A stretch of DNA of 49,987 nt from CAZYSK01 sp964649415 (GCA_964649415.1 CAZYSK010000040.1:1-49987), one strand, 5' to 3'; counted from the stretch's first letter, positions 1-8,658 are shown. The notes: generated by a model from the letters alone, not told the origin. Program-made: numbers and translations.

Positions 1-640
1 GCGCACGATGGACGATGTCTTGCCAGATATCACGACTGTGCTTGCTGATAGCATCCAACGTGCGCCCCAAGCGGTCGTCATTGAACTTCTTTGCCGACAC
101 ACCCAGGTGGTAGACCCGCACCGTTCGTGCCAACCAATCGGCCACACGGTAGAGCGGTCGTGGCGCGACCAGCCGATTGAGGATCAGGACCATCGCCACG
201 GTGCCGTGGTTCACTTCCGCGGCTGTGGGACAGTGACGGTTGATGATGTCTCGTACCTGGAGCACTTCCAGCAAGCCGCACAGCACAGGCAATGCACCCA
301 CATGACGGCGTAACTGAGCCCGAGTCAGCCAGTCCACGACCTGCGCCATCGTCAACGCGCCGCGTAAAGCCAGTTTGACCAAGCGAGACGCCCATGCAAC
401 GCGATGACGGGGCCGCCGGAGAACACGCCGCTGTCGTCGGGCGATCACGCGCAGACGATACTTCCAGCAAAACAGCGGGCCGTCTCGCCAGTGAGGAGTG
501 ATGCCCCCCGACAACGCTGGTGGCTCGGAGGCTGGTGCATCCAGGCTGCTTCCTGGTGCACGTAGGAAAACGAAGATCACGATGATCCAGATCAGCCAGG
601 CTAGAACTTGCGTATACTGTGATTTTGTGGCAAACTTCAT
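1..640 (-). CDS. IS1634-like (DUF4277-type) transposase, N-terminal part, cut by window edge
   Basis: An open frame on the minus strand starts at an ATG at 638-640 and stays open to the left edge, so only the N-terminal ~213 residues are present. The middle reads like the N-terminal domain of IS1634/DUF4277 transposases: a G-A-L-P-V-L stretch, then I-I-N-R-H, V-N-H-G-T-V, L-N-R-L-V-A-P-R-P-L-Y and F-N-D-D-R-L-G-R-T-L-D. These enzymes are DDE transposases that move by cut and paste; the catalytic residues would lie beyond the edge. Odd point: the first ~30 residues include a strongly hydrophobic W-L-I-W-I-I-V-I-F-V-F-L segment before a basic stretch, which is unusual for a transposase and may mean the true start is further in or the gene is fused to other sequence. 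The family call is from memory of the motif. Confidence 0.72.
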   Translation of the reverse strand, partial: MKFATKSQYTQVLAWLIWIIVIFVFLRAPGSSLDAPASEPPALSGGITPHWRDGPLFCWKYRLRVIARRQRRVLRRPRHRVAWASRLVKLALRGALTMAQVVDWLTRAQLRRHVGALPVLCGLLEVLQVRDIINRHCPTAAEVNHGTVAMVLILNRLVAPRPLYRVADWLARTVRVYHLGVSAKKFNDDRLGRTLDAISKHSRDIWQDIVHRA

Positions 641-692
641 TTGGAATCGCTCCGGCAAGTGTGAGTTGGGCAACCCATACTTTGCCACAAAA
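623..692. repeat. 12-bp perfect inverted repeat around the transposase start
   Basis: TTTTGTGGCAAA at 623-634 and TTTGCCACAAAA at 681-692 are exact reverse complements separated by 46 bases. A GGAATCG / CGATTCC pair also occurs nearby. The left arm lies inside the first codons of the transposase frame. It could belong to the end of the insertion element or be a binding site for its transposase. No target-site duplication can be judged because the other end is outside the window. Confidence 0.5.
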
Positions 693-765
693 GGGGCGAT
701 TCCGCGAGTTTGTCTCTCTATTCGATTGTCAATGTGCGAAATCTAGGCTAAGATCCAGTGTCCCT

Positions 766-912
766 TTACTTCTCTGTTGTCTTGCACAACTCGACGAGTA
801 GCTTTGGCCCAATATCCTCAACAATAGTGTCAGGTTTGGCCCAGTATGTTCTCAACAAGCTGCCCAGTTTTCGGTGAATAAGCGCCCAAACTGCCCCGTC
901 TTGGTCCAATGT
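766..912 (-). pseudogene. 3' remnant of an unidentified gene (C-terminal ~48 residues)
   Basis: On the minus strand a frame opens after a TGA and runs 48 codons to a TAA at 766-768. The product ends L-L-V-E-L-C-K-T-T-E-K and has protein-like composition (R-T-Y-W-A-K-P-D-T-I-V-E-D-I-G-P-K), but there is no start codon context and no upstream body. It is best explained as the tail of a gene cut by the neighbouring insertion element. The family is not recognised. It contains an internal direct repeat (see 803-858). Confidence 0.35.
803..858. repeat. Two imperfect ~22-bp direct repeats
   Basis: TTTGGCCCAATATCCTCAACAA at 803-824 is repeated as a slightly longer variant (TTTGGCCCAGTATG..CTCAACAA) at 835-858, 10 bases apart. 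They lie in the gene remnant beside the transposase. They may be part of an IS terminus or simply an internal repeat of the lost gene. Confidence 0.5.
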
Positions 913-1017
913 TCAGTACAACCTACACGCGCGCGATCAGTCGCCGTCCAGCCCGCGCTATCGGAATCGGCACTCAGGGCCGGACGTGATCCTCTCCGGA
1001 AACTGGACGCCGGGCCG

Positions 1018-2094
1018 CTAGCCGATGTCCAGCTGAACGCCCTCCATGACAATGGGAATCCCGTTGGCTGCGTGGTTCTGTGACCAGGACGTGGCCCGCA
1101 TCACCTGCACGCCGCCTCTCTCCAGCGCGAAAGGCCAACGCTGCAGGCCCGCTTCTGCCAGCGCCTCGGTCACCGCACCCTGCTGTTCCTCAGGGCAGTA
1201 GAGCATCAGAAATCCGCCACCGCCTGCCCCGGTCACTGTGCCACCGGTCGCGCCGTGTTGCCGCGCCGTCCGGTAGCACTGGTCCAGGAACGGGTTGGTG
1301 ATCCCTTCTACCAACTGGCGTTTCTCCAGCCACGAGCGGTGGAGCAGCTCTCCAAAGGACGCTATGTCGCCTCGTTGGAGTGCAGTCTGGATCTCCCGCG
1401 CCAACGCCTTGATGGCGTCGAGCCTGCGGATCGTCTCCCGGTCTCCCTTCTGGCTGGCCTCTTGCTGATGCCGCAGAATCGTCGAGGACTGGCTGGATGT
1501 GCCGGTGAAGAAGAGCATCAGCCCGTTCTCCAGCGCCTCGCGTGTCGGTGCGGAGATATGCAGCGGCTCGACGTTCACCCCGTCACGGGAGAATGTGATG
1601 CAGTTGAGGCCGCCGAAGGCGGCTGCGTACTGGTCCTGCTTGCCCACTGGCATGCCCATCTTGTCGATCTCGATGTAGCAGGCCAGTTCTCCGACTTCCG
1701 CCGAGCCCAGATCGAGCCCGCACCAGAAGGCCAGGGCTTTGATCATTGAGACGGCCACGCTGCCAGACGATCCCAGGCCGGTGCCCGGTGGCACCTGGGG
1801 GGCCAGGAAGATCGTCACCCCGTCGCGAACGTTGAAGTAGTTTGTGATGGCCTTTGGGAGCCGCAGGTCACGGTTCCAGATCAGATCCTCGCATACAGCA
1901 GGTTGGCTCGCCGGCCGGTGGTCGGCTGAGATGATCTGTATCTCATCTGATGGGCCCGGGCTGAGGATGGTGTATACGTGGTAGCCGATCGTCGTGCTGA
2001 CGACCAGGCCCCCATGCCGCTCGTAGTAGGCGGGCAGGTCTGTCCCGCCTCCTCCGAAACTGATGCGCACTGGCGCTCTCGCGATCACAGTCAT
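1018..2094 (-). CDS. GHMP-family sugar kinase (D-glycero-D-manno-heptose 7-phosphate kinase-like)
   Basis: A 358-residue protein with all GHMP kinase signatures. The N-terminal substrate loop is A-P-V-R-I-S-F-G-G-G-G-T-D (about residues 7-19). The ATP-binding motif P-P-G-T-G-L-G-S-S-G-S-V lies near 102-113. The C-terminal glycine-rich motif is G-G-T-V-T-G-A-G-G-G-G-F near 302-313. The F-G-G-G-G-T-D start is typical of HddA-like heptose kinases and related sugar kinases that phosphorylate a sugar C1 for NDP-heptose, GDP-sugar or surface-polysaccharide synthesis. The ATG at 2094 is preceded by a strong AAGGAGG seven bases upstream. No other sugar-nucleotide genes lie beside it, so the exact substrate cannot be fixed. 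Confidence 0.85.
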   Translation of the reverse strand: MTVIARAPVRISFGGGGTDLPAYYERHGGLVVSTTIGYHVYTILSPGPSDEIQIISADHRPASQPAVCEDLIWNRDLRLPKAITNYFNVRDGVTIFLAPQVPPGTGLGSSGSVAVSMIKALAFWCGLDLGSAEVGELACYIEIDKMGMPVGKQDQYAAAFGGLNCITFSRDGVNVEPLHISAPTREALENGLMLFFTGTSSQSSTILRHQQEASQKGDRETIRRLDAIKALAREIQTALQRGDIASFGELLHRSWLEKRQLVEGITNPFLDQCYRTARQHGATGGTVTGAGGGGFLMLYCPEEQQGAVTEALAEAGLQRWPFALERGGVQVMRATSWSQNHAANGIPIVMEGVQLDIG

Positions 2095-2577
2095 TCAGAA
2101 ACCTCCTTGCGCCGAATTTAAGAATCTAGGCAGGCCTCGGTGCGTCGAAGCGCCGCCTGAGTAGTGTTCTAGATCAGTCTGATGCCGGGCCAGGTGCCAC
2201 ACCTGCAGGCATGGCGCATGGCTGGCCGGACGTGCTCACCGTCGGACCGGCCTAGCCTTCCGCTGCCCCATCTTAGGGTCGGTGAGCTTGTCGGCGGGCC
2301 TGTTCGTCCACCGGTTTCATTGTATGAGCTAATCGTCAGTGTTCGGTGACTAGTATCCTGGAAATCGGCTAGAGATGGAGAGCCTCTGTGTCCGAGGAAC
2401 TTGTCTCCCTTGCCTCCTCCACCGGCTGACCAAAGGTTGACCTTTTCCCCGTATGTTGTATCATCTTCCCTAGATGCCCCCCGTCGTCAACACTCTCAAG
2501 ACCAGAAGGCCGTGACTGCCGTCTGTCTCTTCCCATCCCCGGGGCCGTGTGAACGCGTCGAGGAGTTCCGGCAGACA
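2095..2577. other. Intergenic region between GHMP kinase and glyoxalase-like gene
   Basis: About 480 bases without a convincing gene. It holds a short perfect hairpin CAGGTG-CCA-CACCTG at 2191-2205 and, near the right end, a likely forward promoter (2437-2464). Short frames here lack protein-like composition. Confidence 0.5.
2437..2464 (+). promoter_or_regulatory. Sigma-70-type promoter candidate
   Basis: TTGACC at 2437-2442, a 16-base spacer and TATCAT at 2459-2464. It sits about 110 bases before the ATG of the disrupted glyoxalase-fold gene and points toward it. Confidence 0.45.
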
Positions 2578-2976
2578 ATGACCGAAGCGCTGATACACAA
2601 GGTTGACTGCGTGAGGCTCTCTGTGCCCGACCTTGAGTCTGGTCTGTCCTTCTATCGCGACCGGCTGGGGCTTGATCTCATCTGGCGCACCGAGCAGGCG
2701 CTGGGCCTGCGGTTGCCCGAGGACGAGACGGAGATCGTGCTCCATATCGAGCCGCAAAAGCCCGAGATCGACCTGCTGGTTGCGTGCGCGGATGAGGCCG
2801 CCGCCCAGGTTGAGGCGGCCGGCGGCGCAGTGCTCGTGCCCCCCTTTGATATCCAGATCGGGCGCTGCGTGCTGGTGTAGGATCCCTGGGGGAACGAGCT
2901 CGTGCTCCTGGATGCGACGAAAGGGTTGCTGGTTACGGACCCAGATGGCAACGTCATCGGTGCCGAGCCCACCTGA
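2578..2976 (+). pseudogene. VOC/glyoxalase-fold protein interrupted by an in-frame TAG
   Basis: The frame from ATG 2578 (GAGGAG upstream) encodes a vicinal-oxygen-chelate fold: V-R-L-S-V-P-D-L-E-S-G-L-S-F-Y-R-D-R-L-G-L at the N-terminus, then the second beta-alpha unit. A TAG at 2878-2880 (codon 101) stops it, but the same frame continues with D-P-W-G-N-E-L-V-L-L-D, the normal C-terminal motif of this family, to a TGA at 2974-2976. A single CAG-to-TAG change would explain the stop, since family members often have Q before D-P-W-G-N. Such proteins include glyoxalases, dioxygenases and resistance proteins; the substrate is unknown. Read-through, true pseudogene or a base-call error cannot be separated here. 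Confidence 0.75.
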
Positions 2977-3069
2977 GCGGCCTGCCAGGGCTTTCATGCC
3001 TGGTGATGAGGCTTGCACTGCAATGGAGCGGTCTCGCCTTTGGGCATCAGTGATTCGTGGTGGTAGAGG

Positions 3070-3724
3070 ATGATACCCACAGAGGAATTCTGGCGCATCA
3101 TGGCGGCCTATGGCGCGGGGATCATGCCTGCCCAGTTTGTCTTCTACGTGGCCGGGATTCTGTGCGTCGGATGGCTCCTTCTCAACCCCGGCAGGATCAC
3201 GAGCCTCCTGGCGAAGCTCTATCTGTCGTTGGCATTCACCTGGAATGGCGTGGCGTTCTACTTCACACTGGCCAGGGGTATGGCCGGCGATAGCTACGGA
3301 AACTACGTGATCGGTTCTGTGTTCATGTTTGTATCGGTGCTGTTTGTGGTCGACTTGTTCAGGCAGAGGATGCGCTTCTCACTCCCGGCGTTCGGATGGC
3401 GAAGACACGCTACGTGGGTGCTGACGCTGCTGGTGTTCGGCTACCCGCTGTTCGGGCGCGCGTTGGGACGTGACGTCACCAGCCTGCTGTTTCCGGGCGC
3501 TTTTCCGTGCCCGACGACGGCTCTCGGTTTGCTCCTGCTGACTACTGCTCTGCCACAGGTTGACAGGACAATCTACGTGCTGCTGCTCCTGTGCGCGATT
3601 CCGTTCACGCCCTTCGTCCAGATCGCTCGACACGGTGTCTACGAGGACGTGATTCTGCTGGGTCGGTGTCTATAGCCTGGCGCTGCTATTGGCGCATCGG
3701 AGGGTTGAGAAGCTGCCCACGTAG
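3070..3724 (+). pseudogene. DUF6064-like membrane protein with an apparent frameshift near its end
   Basis: The frame from ATG 3070 encodes a hydrophobic protein of about six membrane segments that begins F-W-R-I-M-A-A-Y-G-A-G-I-M-P-A-Q, resembling DUF6064 proteins of unknown function. It ends abruptly after V-I-L-L at a TAG (3673-3675). If one G of the GGG at 3660-3662 is removed, the frame continues V-G-V-Y-S-L-A-L-L-L-A-H-R-R-V-E-K-L-P-T to a TAG at 3722-3724, which reads as a last membrane helix plus basic tail. The shift may be genuine decay (the neighbour is also broken) or a sequencing error. The un-shifted product is 201 residues. Confidence 0.6.
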
Positions 3725-3776
3725 CGTGCTAGAGGAGACGTGGCCCGCTCCAACGAGAATTGGGCTCTTTGCTGGT

Positions 3777-3816
3777 GTTTCCCCATGCGGGATTTTCGGT
3801 TATAATGGCATGGAGG
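3777..3816 (+). promoter_or_regulatory. Promoter -10 and strong RBS of the large secreted protein
   Basis: A perfect TATAAT at 3801-3806 with a weak -35 (GTTTCC, 3777-3782, 18-base spacer) is followed by GGAGG at 3812-3816, eight bases before the ATG at 3825. A leaderless-like short UTR is implied; the GGAGG fixes the start at 3825. Confidence 0.5.
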
Positions 3817-3824
3817 AAAGGAAA

Positions 3825-6800
3825 ATGAGAGCGCGTAAGAGAACTGTTATCAGCCTGCTTGCGGCTTCGCTGGCCGGACTCGTGGGCGTCGTGGGCACCC
3901 TGGTACTGCTTGCGGATGGGGTCACTGCCGGATCCCCGCGCGACGCCGTGAACCTCCCGGTCGCCGGCGCCTGGACCGGCCTCGGCGTAGGCATGGACGA
4001 GGCCCGGCTCGCTGCGCTGGCCGCGGATGCGGGCGCCTTGGATCACTTCGTCTTTGGCCCCATTGGTCAGCAGACGGCGGGCACCGCGTTCAGCGTCACA
4101 CTTACGGCCTACGATGACGAAAGCGCCGTCGTGACCGAGTACAGCGGTACGGTCGTGCTGTCGGACACGACCGGCACGCTCGTGCCGGCGCTGGCAGACG
4201 GTTTCGTGGCTGGCGTTTGGACGGGGACTGTGACGATCACGCGCACAGGCAGCAGCGTCGTGATCACGGCCACGGATGGCGCCGTGTCCGATGCGAGCAC
4301 CCCCTTCGTGGTGCAACCGGCAGGGCTGGACCGCTTCGCCCTCAACCCGGTTGGTGATCAGACGGCGGGTACCGCATTCAACCTGACCCTCACCGCCTAC
4401 GATGCCTACGATAACGTGAAGACCAACTACGGCGGCCCGGCGATGCTCTTGGATACGACTGGGACGCTGGTGCCGGCGACGGCGAGCGGATTCACGGCCG
4501 GCGCGTGGACGGGAAACGCGACCATCACGCGCACGGGGAGCGGTATCGTGATTACGGCCACGGACGGTGCCGTGTCGACCAACACCAACCCCTTCGCCGT
4601 GGACCCTGCCGAATTGGACCATATTGTCCTCTCTCCCCCGGCGTCCACCATCTTCGCCTGGCAGGTCCGCCCCTACACCGTGGAGGCCTTTGACGTCTAC
4701 GGCAACAGCCGGGGCGACGTCACAGCGGTGAACACGACGTTCAGCATCGTGGAGAGTGGCCACGGCGGCTACTGGACGGACAACGTCTACCACCCGTTCA
4801 TCCACGGCGATTGGACGGCGCGGGCCGTCCACACCGGGACGCAGGTGGCGACAGACGACGCCGATCTGACCGTCCTGGGTCCAGTCCTGCGGCTGGACAA
4901 GAGCGGTGAGCCGGACGTCGTGGAGGCGGGTGCGTTGATCACCTACACGCTGACTTGTTCTAACACGGGGAACCTGACGGCCACCAACGTCATCGTCACC
5001 GAGACGCTCGACTCCAACAGCGTCTACAGCTCTGCCTCGCTGACACCGGACGGCGGGTTACCTGATGCACCCTACTGGGTGCTGGGTGAGCTCGCTCCCG
5101 ACGAGATCAAGCGCATCACCGTCTATGTCTCCGCTGTTCGGCCCTTGACCAACGGCACGCGGCTGACCAACACGGCCTGGTTGGACGCCTATTGGCTGGG
5201 TGAGGGGCGCACCGAGCCACTCTCCGCGATTCTGGGTACGACTGTCCATTCCCGCCCGGTGTTGGCGTTCAGCAAGGCGGACGCACCGGACCCGGTCAAC
5301 GCCAGTGGGACGCTGCGCTATACGCTGGTCATCACCAACAGCGGCAACGAAAACGCCACTTCGGTGACCGTTGTCGAGGACTACGATTCCAACACGCGGT
5401 TCGAGTTCGCCGTTCCAGAGCCCGACGGTGGCAGTGGAAACCGGCAGTGGACATTCCCTGTGCTGGTGGTTGATGAACCGCAGTTCGTCGACGTCTTCGT
5501 CCGCGTGACCGACACGCTGCCGGTGGGCACGATCCTGAACAACCAGGCGACGATGGACAGCGACCAGACCTCGCCCATGGTTGCCACCGAGGCCACCGAG
5601 GTGACCTCGTCGCCGGAGTTGACGGTCAACAAGTGGGACGTGCCGGATGACGACGTTGAGGCCGGCGAGACGCTCGTGTACGTGATCAACTACCAGGCCT
5701 CCGGCACGGCAGACGCTGAGGATGTGTTGATCACGGACACCTACGACAGCCGGGTGACCTTCCTCTGGGCCGATCGGGACCCCATCATATCGACCGACGA
5801 GGTCTGGGTCTGGGACATCGGGGACCTGGATGTGGGTGATAGTGGCAACATTTATGTGGAGGTGCGTGTAGACAAACCGCTCTCGAACGGCACTGTGCTC
5901 ACCAACCGCGTGACAATCGACAGCGTGCACACGTCACCACAGAGCTATGTCGAGACCACGCGCGTTAGCTCGGCTCCCGTTCTGGATCTCACCGTCACCG
6001 ACCAGCCTGATCCTGTTGTGCCCGGTGCCCCGCTGAACTACACCGTGCGCTACACCAACACCGGCAATGCCGATGCGACGCATGTCGTCATCACCGCCAC
6101 CCTCGACGCCAACACGACCTTCGTCGACGCGTCGGTGCCGCCTGCGGGCGGCGCGGGCGATGTGTGGTACTGGGAGATAGACAAGATCGCCTCCTCGGAT
6201 TTCCAGGGTGGCCATGGCTACGGGGTGTTGGTTATCGAGACCGAAGTGACGCTGCCTCTCACCAATGGCACACCGCTCGATCTCGTCGTTCAGCTCTCGG
6301 ACGCGCAGGGCGACCTGCTGGAGGCTACATCCCGGACCACCGTATCCAGTGCGCCACTCCTCTCCCTGCTCAAGAGCAACGGCGTCACCGCGGTCGAAGC
6401 CGGCGACTTGCTCACGTACACGCTCACCTGTGACAACGCGGGGACCGAGAACGCCTACAGCGTCATCATCACCGACACGCTGCCCGACCACGTCTCCTAC
6501 GTCGCGTGCGAGACCCCGGTCGGAGACTGCCAGCCCAAACCGCCGGCCCAGCCGGATGCGGTCGTCTTTAGTATTCCCACCATCGCGGCGCCGTCCAGCG
6601 TGGAGGCGCGGCTGACCGTGCGGGTTGATGACCCGCTTCTGGCAGGCGCCGAGTCCCTGGTCAACACCGCCAGGATGGCGCATCCATCGCTGCCCGGCCC
6701 CGTGGATGTACAGGACGTGGATCCCATCACGACGCGGCCCGACCTGAGGGTGGTGGCGGACCACGCGCCGAGCATCTTCTCTCCCGGGAAGCGCATGGTC

Positions 6801-7589
6801 TACACGGTGACCTACAGCAACGAAGGCAGAATGGACGCCCAGGGCGTGACCATCAGCACCATACTGCCAGACGACACCTTGTACGTCGGTCACAGCTGGG
6901 ATTCCTCCGGCGGCCAGGCCTACACGTATCAGGTGGGCGAGGTGCTCGCGGGCTCTCCCACGCATACGATCAAGTTGGAGGTCGAGTATCCGGAGGATGA
7001 TCCACAGGAGATCGGATCGAGCGAATTCAACACGCCCTTCACCATCGCGGGGAGCGGCGGGGTAGGTGATGACGCCAACCCCGGCGACAACACGGCGTAC
7101 GTCTACATCGGTGTGCCCGATCTGGTGATCGCGGATTTCACGGTGCAACCCTATCCGCTCCGGGCGGACGTGCCGGTCACCTTCACCGTCAAAATCACGA
7201 ATCAGGGGACTGGCTGGGCCTGGAACCCGGACAACGGGGCCGGTTCGAGCGTGGACGTATACATCTCCGAGGTGGAGTCCTACCCCTTTGTTGGCTACAG
7301 CGAGAAGGACATCTGGCAGGGCATGCCGCCGCTGTCTCCCGGCGCAACCCACACCTTGATCATCACGGCCACGCGGAGCCCTACCGGGATGATCGAGGGG
7401 CCAATCCGCTTCACGAAGCAGGAGATCCAGGACGAGATCGGCGCCGGGGATCTGTACGCCAAGGTGGATAGCTACGGGGTCTATCCCTACGGGCTTGTGC
7501 CTGAGGATGACGAGTACAACAACGTCGGCGTGTTGCCCCGGCCCGGGACATTCCGCTGGCGCGCCTACCTGCCGTTCACCCTGAGGTGA
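3825..7589 (+). CDS. Large secreted surface protein: Ig-like repeats, six DUF11-type repeats, CARDB-like domain
   Basis: 1254 residues from ATG 3825 (an in-frame ATG at 3810 is also possible). A basic N-terminus followed by a hydrophobic stretch (I-S-L-L-A-A-S-L-A-G-L-V-G-V-V-G) is a signal peptide. Next come two near-identical invasin/filamin-like Ig units (each ~96 residues, starting L-D-x-F) and a divergent third. Then there are about six DUF11-type repeats of ~120 residues with the pattern 'Y-T-L-x-x-x-N-x-G-x-x-x-A-x-x-V-x-I-T-x-T-L', and a CARDB-like unit beginning P-D-L-V-I-A-D-F. The last residues, W-R-A-Y-L-P-F-T-L-R, resemble the short Y-L-P-L-V terminus common on secreted Chloroflexota proteins. 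The role is likely cell-surface or extracellular structural/adhesive. Codon usage looks like the neighbours'. No enzymatic domain is seen. Confidence 0.85.
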   Translation: MRARKRTVISLLAASLAGLVGVVGTLVLLADGVTAGSPRDAVNLPVAGAWTGLGVGMDEARLAALAADAGALDHFVFGPIGQQTAGTAFSVTLTAYDDESAVVTEYSGTVVLSDTTGTLVPALADGFVAGVWTGTVTITRTGSSVVITATDGAVSDASTPFVVQPAGLDRFALNPVGDQTAGTAFNLTLTAYDAYDNVKTNYGGPAMLLDTTGTLVPATASGFTAGAWTGNATITRTGSGIVITATDGAVSTNTNPFAVDPAELDHIVLSPPASTIFAWQVRPYTVEAFDVYGNSRGDVTAVNTTFSIVESGHGGYWTDNVYHPFIHGDWTARAVHTGTQVATDDADLTVLGPVLRLDKSGEPDVVEAGALITYTLTCSNTGNLTATNVIVTETLDSNSVYSSASLTPDGGLPDAPYWVLGELAPDEIKRITVYVSAVRPLTNGTRLTNTAWLDAYWLGEGRTEPLSAILGTTVHSRPVLAFSKADAPDPVNASGTLRYTLVITNSGNENATSVTVVEDYDSNTRFEFAVPEPDGGSGNRQWTFPVLVVDEPQFVDVFVRVTDTLPVGTILNNQATMDSDQTSPMVATEATEVTSSPELTVNKWDVPDDDVEAGETLVYVINYQASGTADAEDVLITDTYDSRVTFLWADRDPIISTDEVWVWDIGDLDVGDSGNIYVEVRVDKPLSNGTVLTNRVTIDSVHTSPQSYVETTRVSSAPVLDLTVTDQPDPVVPGAPLNYTVRYTNTGNADATHVVITATLDANTTFVDASVPPAGGAGDVWYWEIDKIASSDFQGGHGYGVLVIETEVTLPLTNGTPLDLVVQLSDAQGDLLEATSRTTVSSAPLLSLLKSNGVTAVEAGDLLTYTLTCDNAGTENAYSVIITDTLPDHVSYVACETPVGDCQPKPPAQPDAVVFSIPTIAAPSSVEARLTVRVDDPLLAGAESLVNTARMAHPSLPGPVDVQDVDPITTRPDLRVVADHAPSIFSPGKRMVYTVTYSNEGRMDAQGVTISTILPDDTLYVGHSWDSSGGQAYTYQVGEVLAGSPTHTIKLEVEYPEDDPQEIGSSEFNTPFTIAGSGGVGDDANPGDNTAYVYIGVPDLVIADFTVQPYPLRADVPVTFTVKITNQGTGWAWNPDNGAGSSVDVYISEVESYPFVGYSEKDIWQGMPPLSPGATHTLIITATRSPTGMIEGPIRFTKQEIQDEIGAGDLYAKVDSYGVYPYGLVPEDDEYNNVGVLPRPGTFRWRAYLPFTLR
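4039..4608 (+). repeat. Tandem coding repeat: two ~280-bp Ig-like units
   Basis: The segments ~4039-4320 and ~4327-4608 encode closely similar units sharing Q-T-A-G-T-A-F, T-L-T-A-Y-D, D-T-T-G-T-L-V-P, T-I-T-R-T-G-S and V-I-T-A-T-D-G-A-V-S. Recent internal duplication is likely, since the DNA is also similar. Confidence 0.75.
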
Positions 7590-7691
7590 GTCGGGGTGAG
7601 TTGCCGTGCGTCACGGGGCGCCTACAACGCCCTCTTCCGCTCGCAGCGCGTGCGGTGCATCTGGCAACTCCCTGACTTCGCATCTGTGGCT

Positions 7692-8642
7692 TCAGCCATC
7701 TGAAGCCAGTTCCCTTGCAGACGCGACGGCATACCAGATTCCCCCGAGTAGTCCGACCAGCAGGTTTGTCAGGGCGTAGTTGGCCAGCGACATAGCCACT
7801 GCCGTGCCATCCGGCACCCCCAGAGGGCCAAATAGCAGCACGTAGGTCTGCTCGCGAACGCCAAGACCCCCGATTGAGATGGGCAAGGCCAGCGAGAAAG
7901 AGATGATGGGCGTGAACAGCACGAATAGGCTCGGTGGTTGGTCCACGTTCAGACCGCGGGCGATCAACAGGTTGAAGAGGATCAGGAGCAGATCGAAAGC
8001 CAGGGACACGAGGCAGGCTCTGCCCAGCGCCCTGTATCCTAACTGAGACACCGAGCGGTAGAAGCGCTCCAGCCTATCCTGACCGGGCAGGCGCACCTTG
8101 CCGCCCAGCCAAGGGATCAGGGGCGTGCCCATCACGACCCAACCGCCGATCACCCCGCATAGCGTCCCCAGTCCGATGACGGGCGCCCAGCCATCGGGGA
8201 GCAGAGCGGCACTGAATGGCAGCGCCACTATGGCCAGGACGAAGAGCACCCACAGGCCGGTGGCGCGGTCCACAAGCGTGGTGCCGATTGACTCGGGCGC
8301 GCGGCCCGTGGCGCGCGCCAGTCTGGCCATTCTGACAGCGTCTCCCCCCAGGCCGGTTGGAAGGAAGATGTTGAAGAAAGCGCCGACGAAATAGAGATGC
8401 ACCAGCACCCCCAGCGGCGCTTCTATGCCCAGCCCCTGGAGCAGCACCTGCCAACGTACCGCCCGCAGCGCTGTGCCCACAATCATCAGTGTCGCTGCAG
8501 CCGCCAGGTATCCCCAGCGTGCCTGAGACACCACCTGCCAAAGCTGTCCCAGGTCGACGTGAAACACCAACAGGTAGGTGATCAGTCCTGCACTGACGAC
8601 GAGTCTCAGGATGTTGAACAGGTGTTTCTTCATGCGGTACAT
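7692..8642 (-). CDS. Lysylphosphatidylglycerol synthase TM-region / flippase-like membrane protein (UPF0104)
   Basis: A 316-residue polytopic membrane protein with the family features: a first helix L-F-N-I-L-R-L-V-V-S-A-G-L, an R-W-Q-V-L-L-Q motif, N-I-F-L-P-T-G-L-G-G-D-A-V-R near residue 90, and S-I-G-G-L-G-V-R-E near 265. Related proteins move lipids or lipid-linked sugars across the membrane; no aminoacyl-transferase domain is attached here, so lysine transfer to phosphatidylglycerol is not implied. A second ATG at 8633 is an equally good start; neither has a clear Shine-Dalgarno sequence. It is convergent with the large secreted protein. Confidence 0.8.
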   Translation of the reverse strand: MYRMKKHLFNILRLVVSAGLITYLLVFHVDLGQLWQVVSQARWGYLAAAATLMIVGTALRAVRWQVLLQGLGIEAPLGVLVHLYFVGAFFNIFLPTGLGGDAVRMARLARATGRAPESIGTTLVDRATGLWVLFVLAIVALPFSAALLPDGWAPVIGLGTLCGVIGGWVVMGTPLIPWLGGKVRLPGQDRLERFYRSVSQLGYRALGRACLVSLAFDLLLILFNLLIARGLNVDQPPSLFVLFTPIISFSLALPISIGGLGVREQTYVLLFGPLGVPDGTAVAMSLANYALTNLLVGLLGGIWYAVASARELASDG

Positions 8643-8658
8643 GCAACACAGACGCGGG

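Noticed and set aside
498..801. Small plus-strand frames near the transposase
   Set aside because: Low-complexity, no RBS, and antisense to the transposase start and gene remnant.
2878..2880. TAG read as pyrrolysine in the glyoxalase-fold gene
   Set aside because: No reason from the family or context; a CAG-to-TAG change is simpler.
3591..3824. Extended N-terminus of the large secreted protein
   Set aside because: The upstream frame overlaps the membrane-protein gene and would bury the signal peptide; GGAGG and TATAAT place the start at 3825.
3729..7352. Long minus-strand frames opposite the secreted protein (3729-4832, 5058-5930, 5934-7352)
   Set aside because: They are rich in Arg, Val, His and Gly without domains and mirror a high-GC coding strand.
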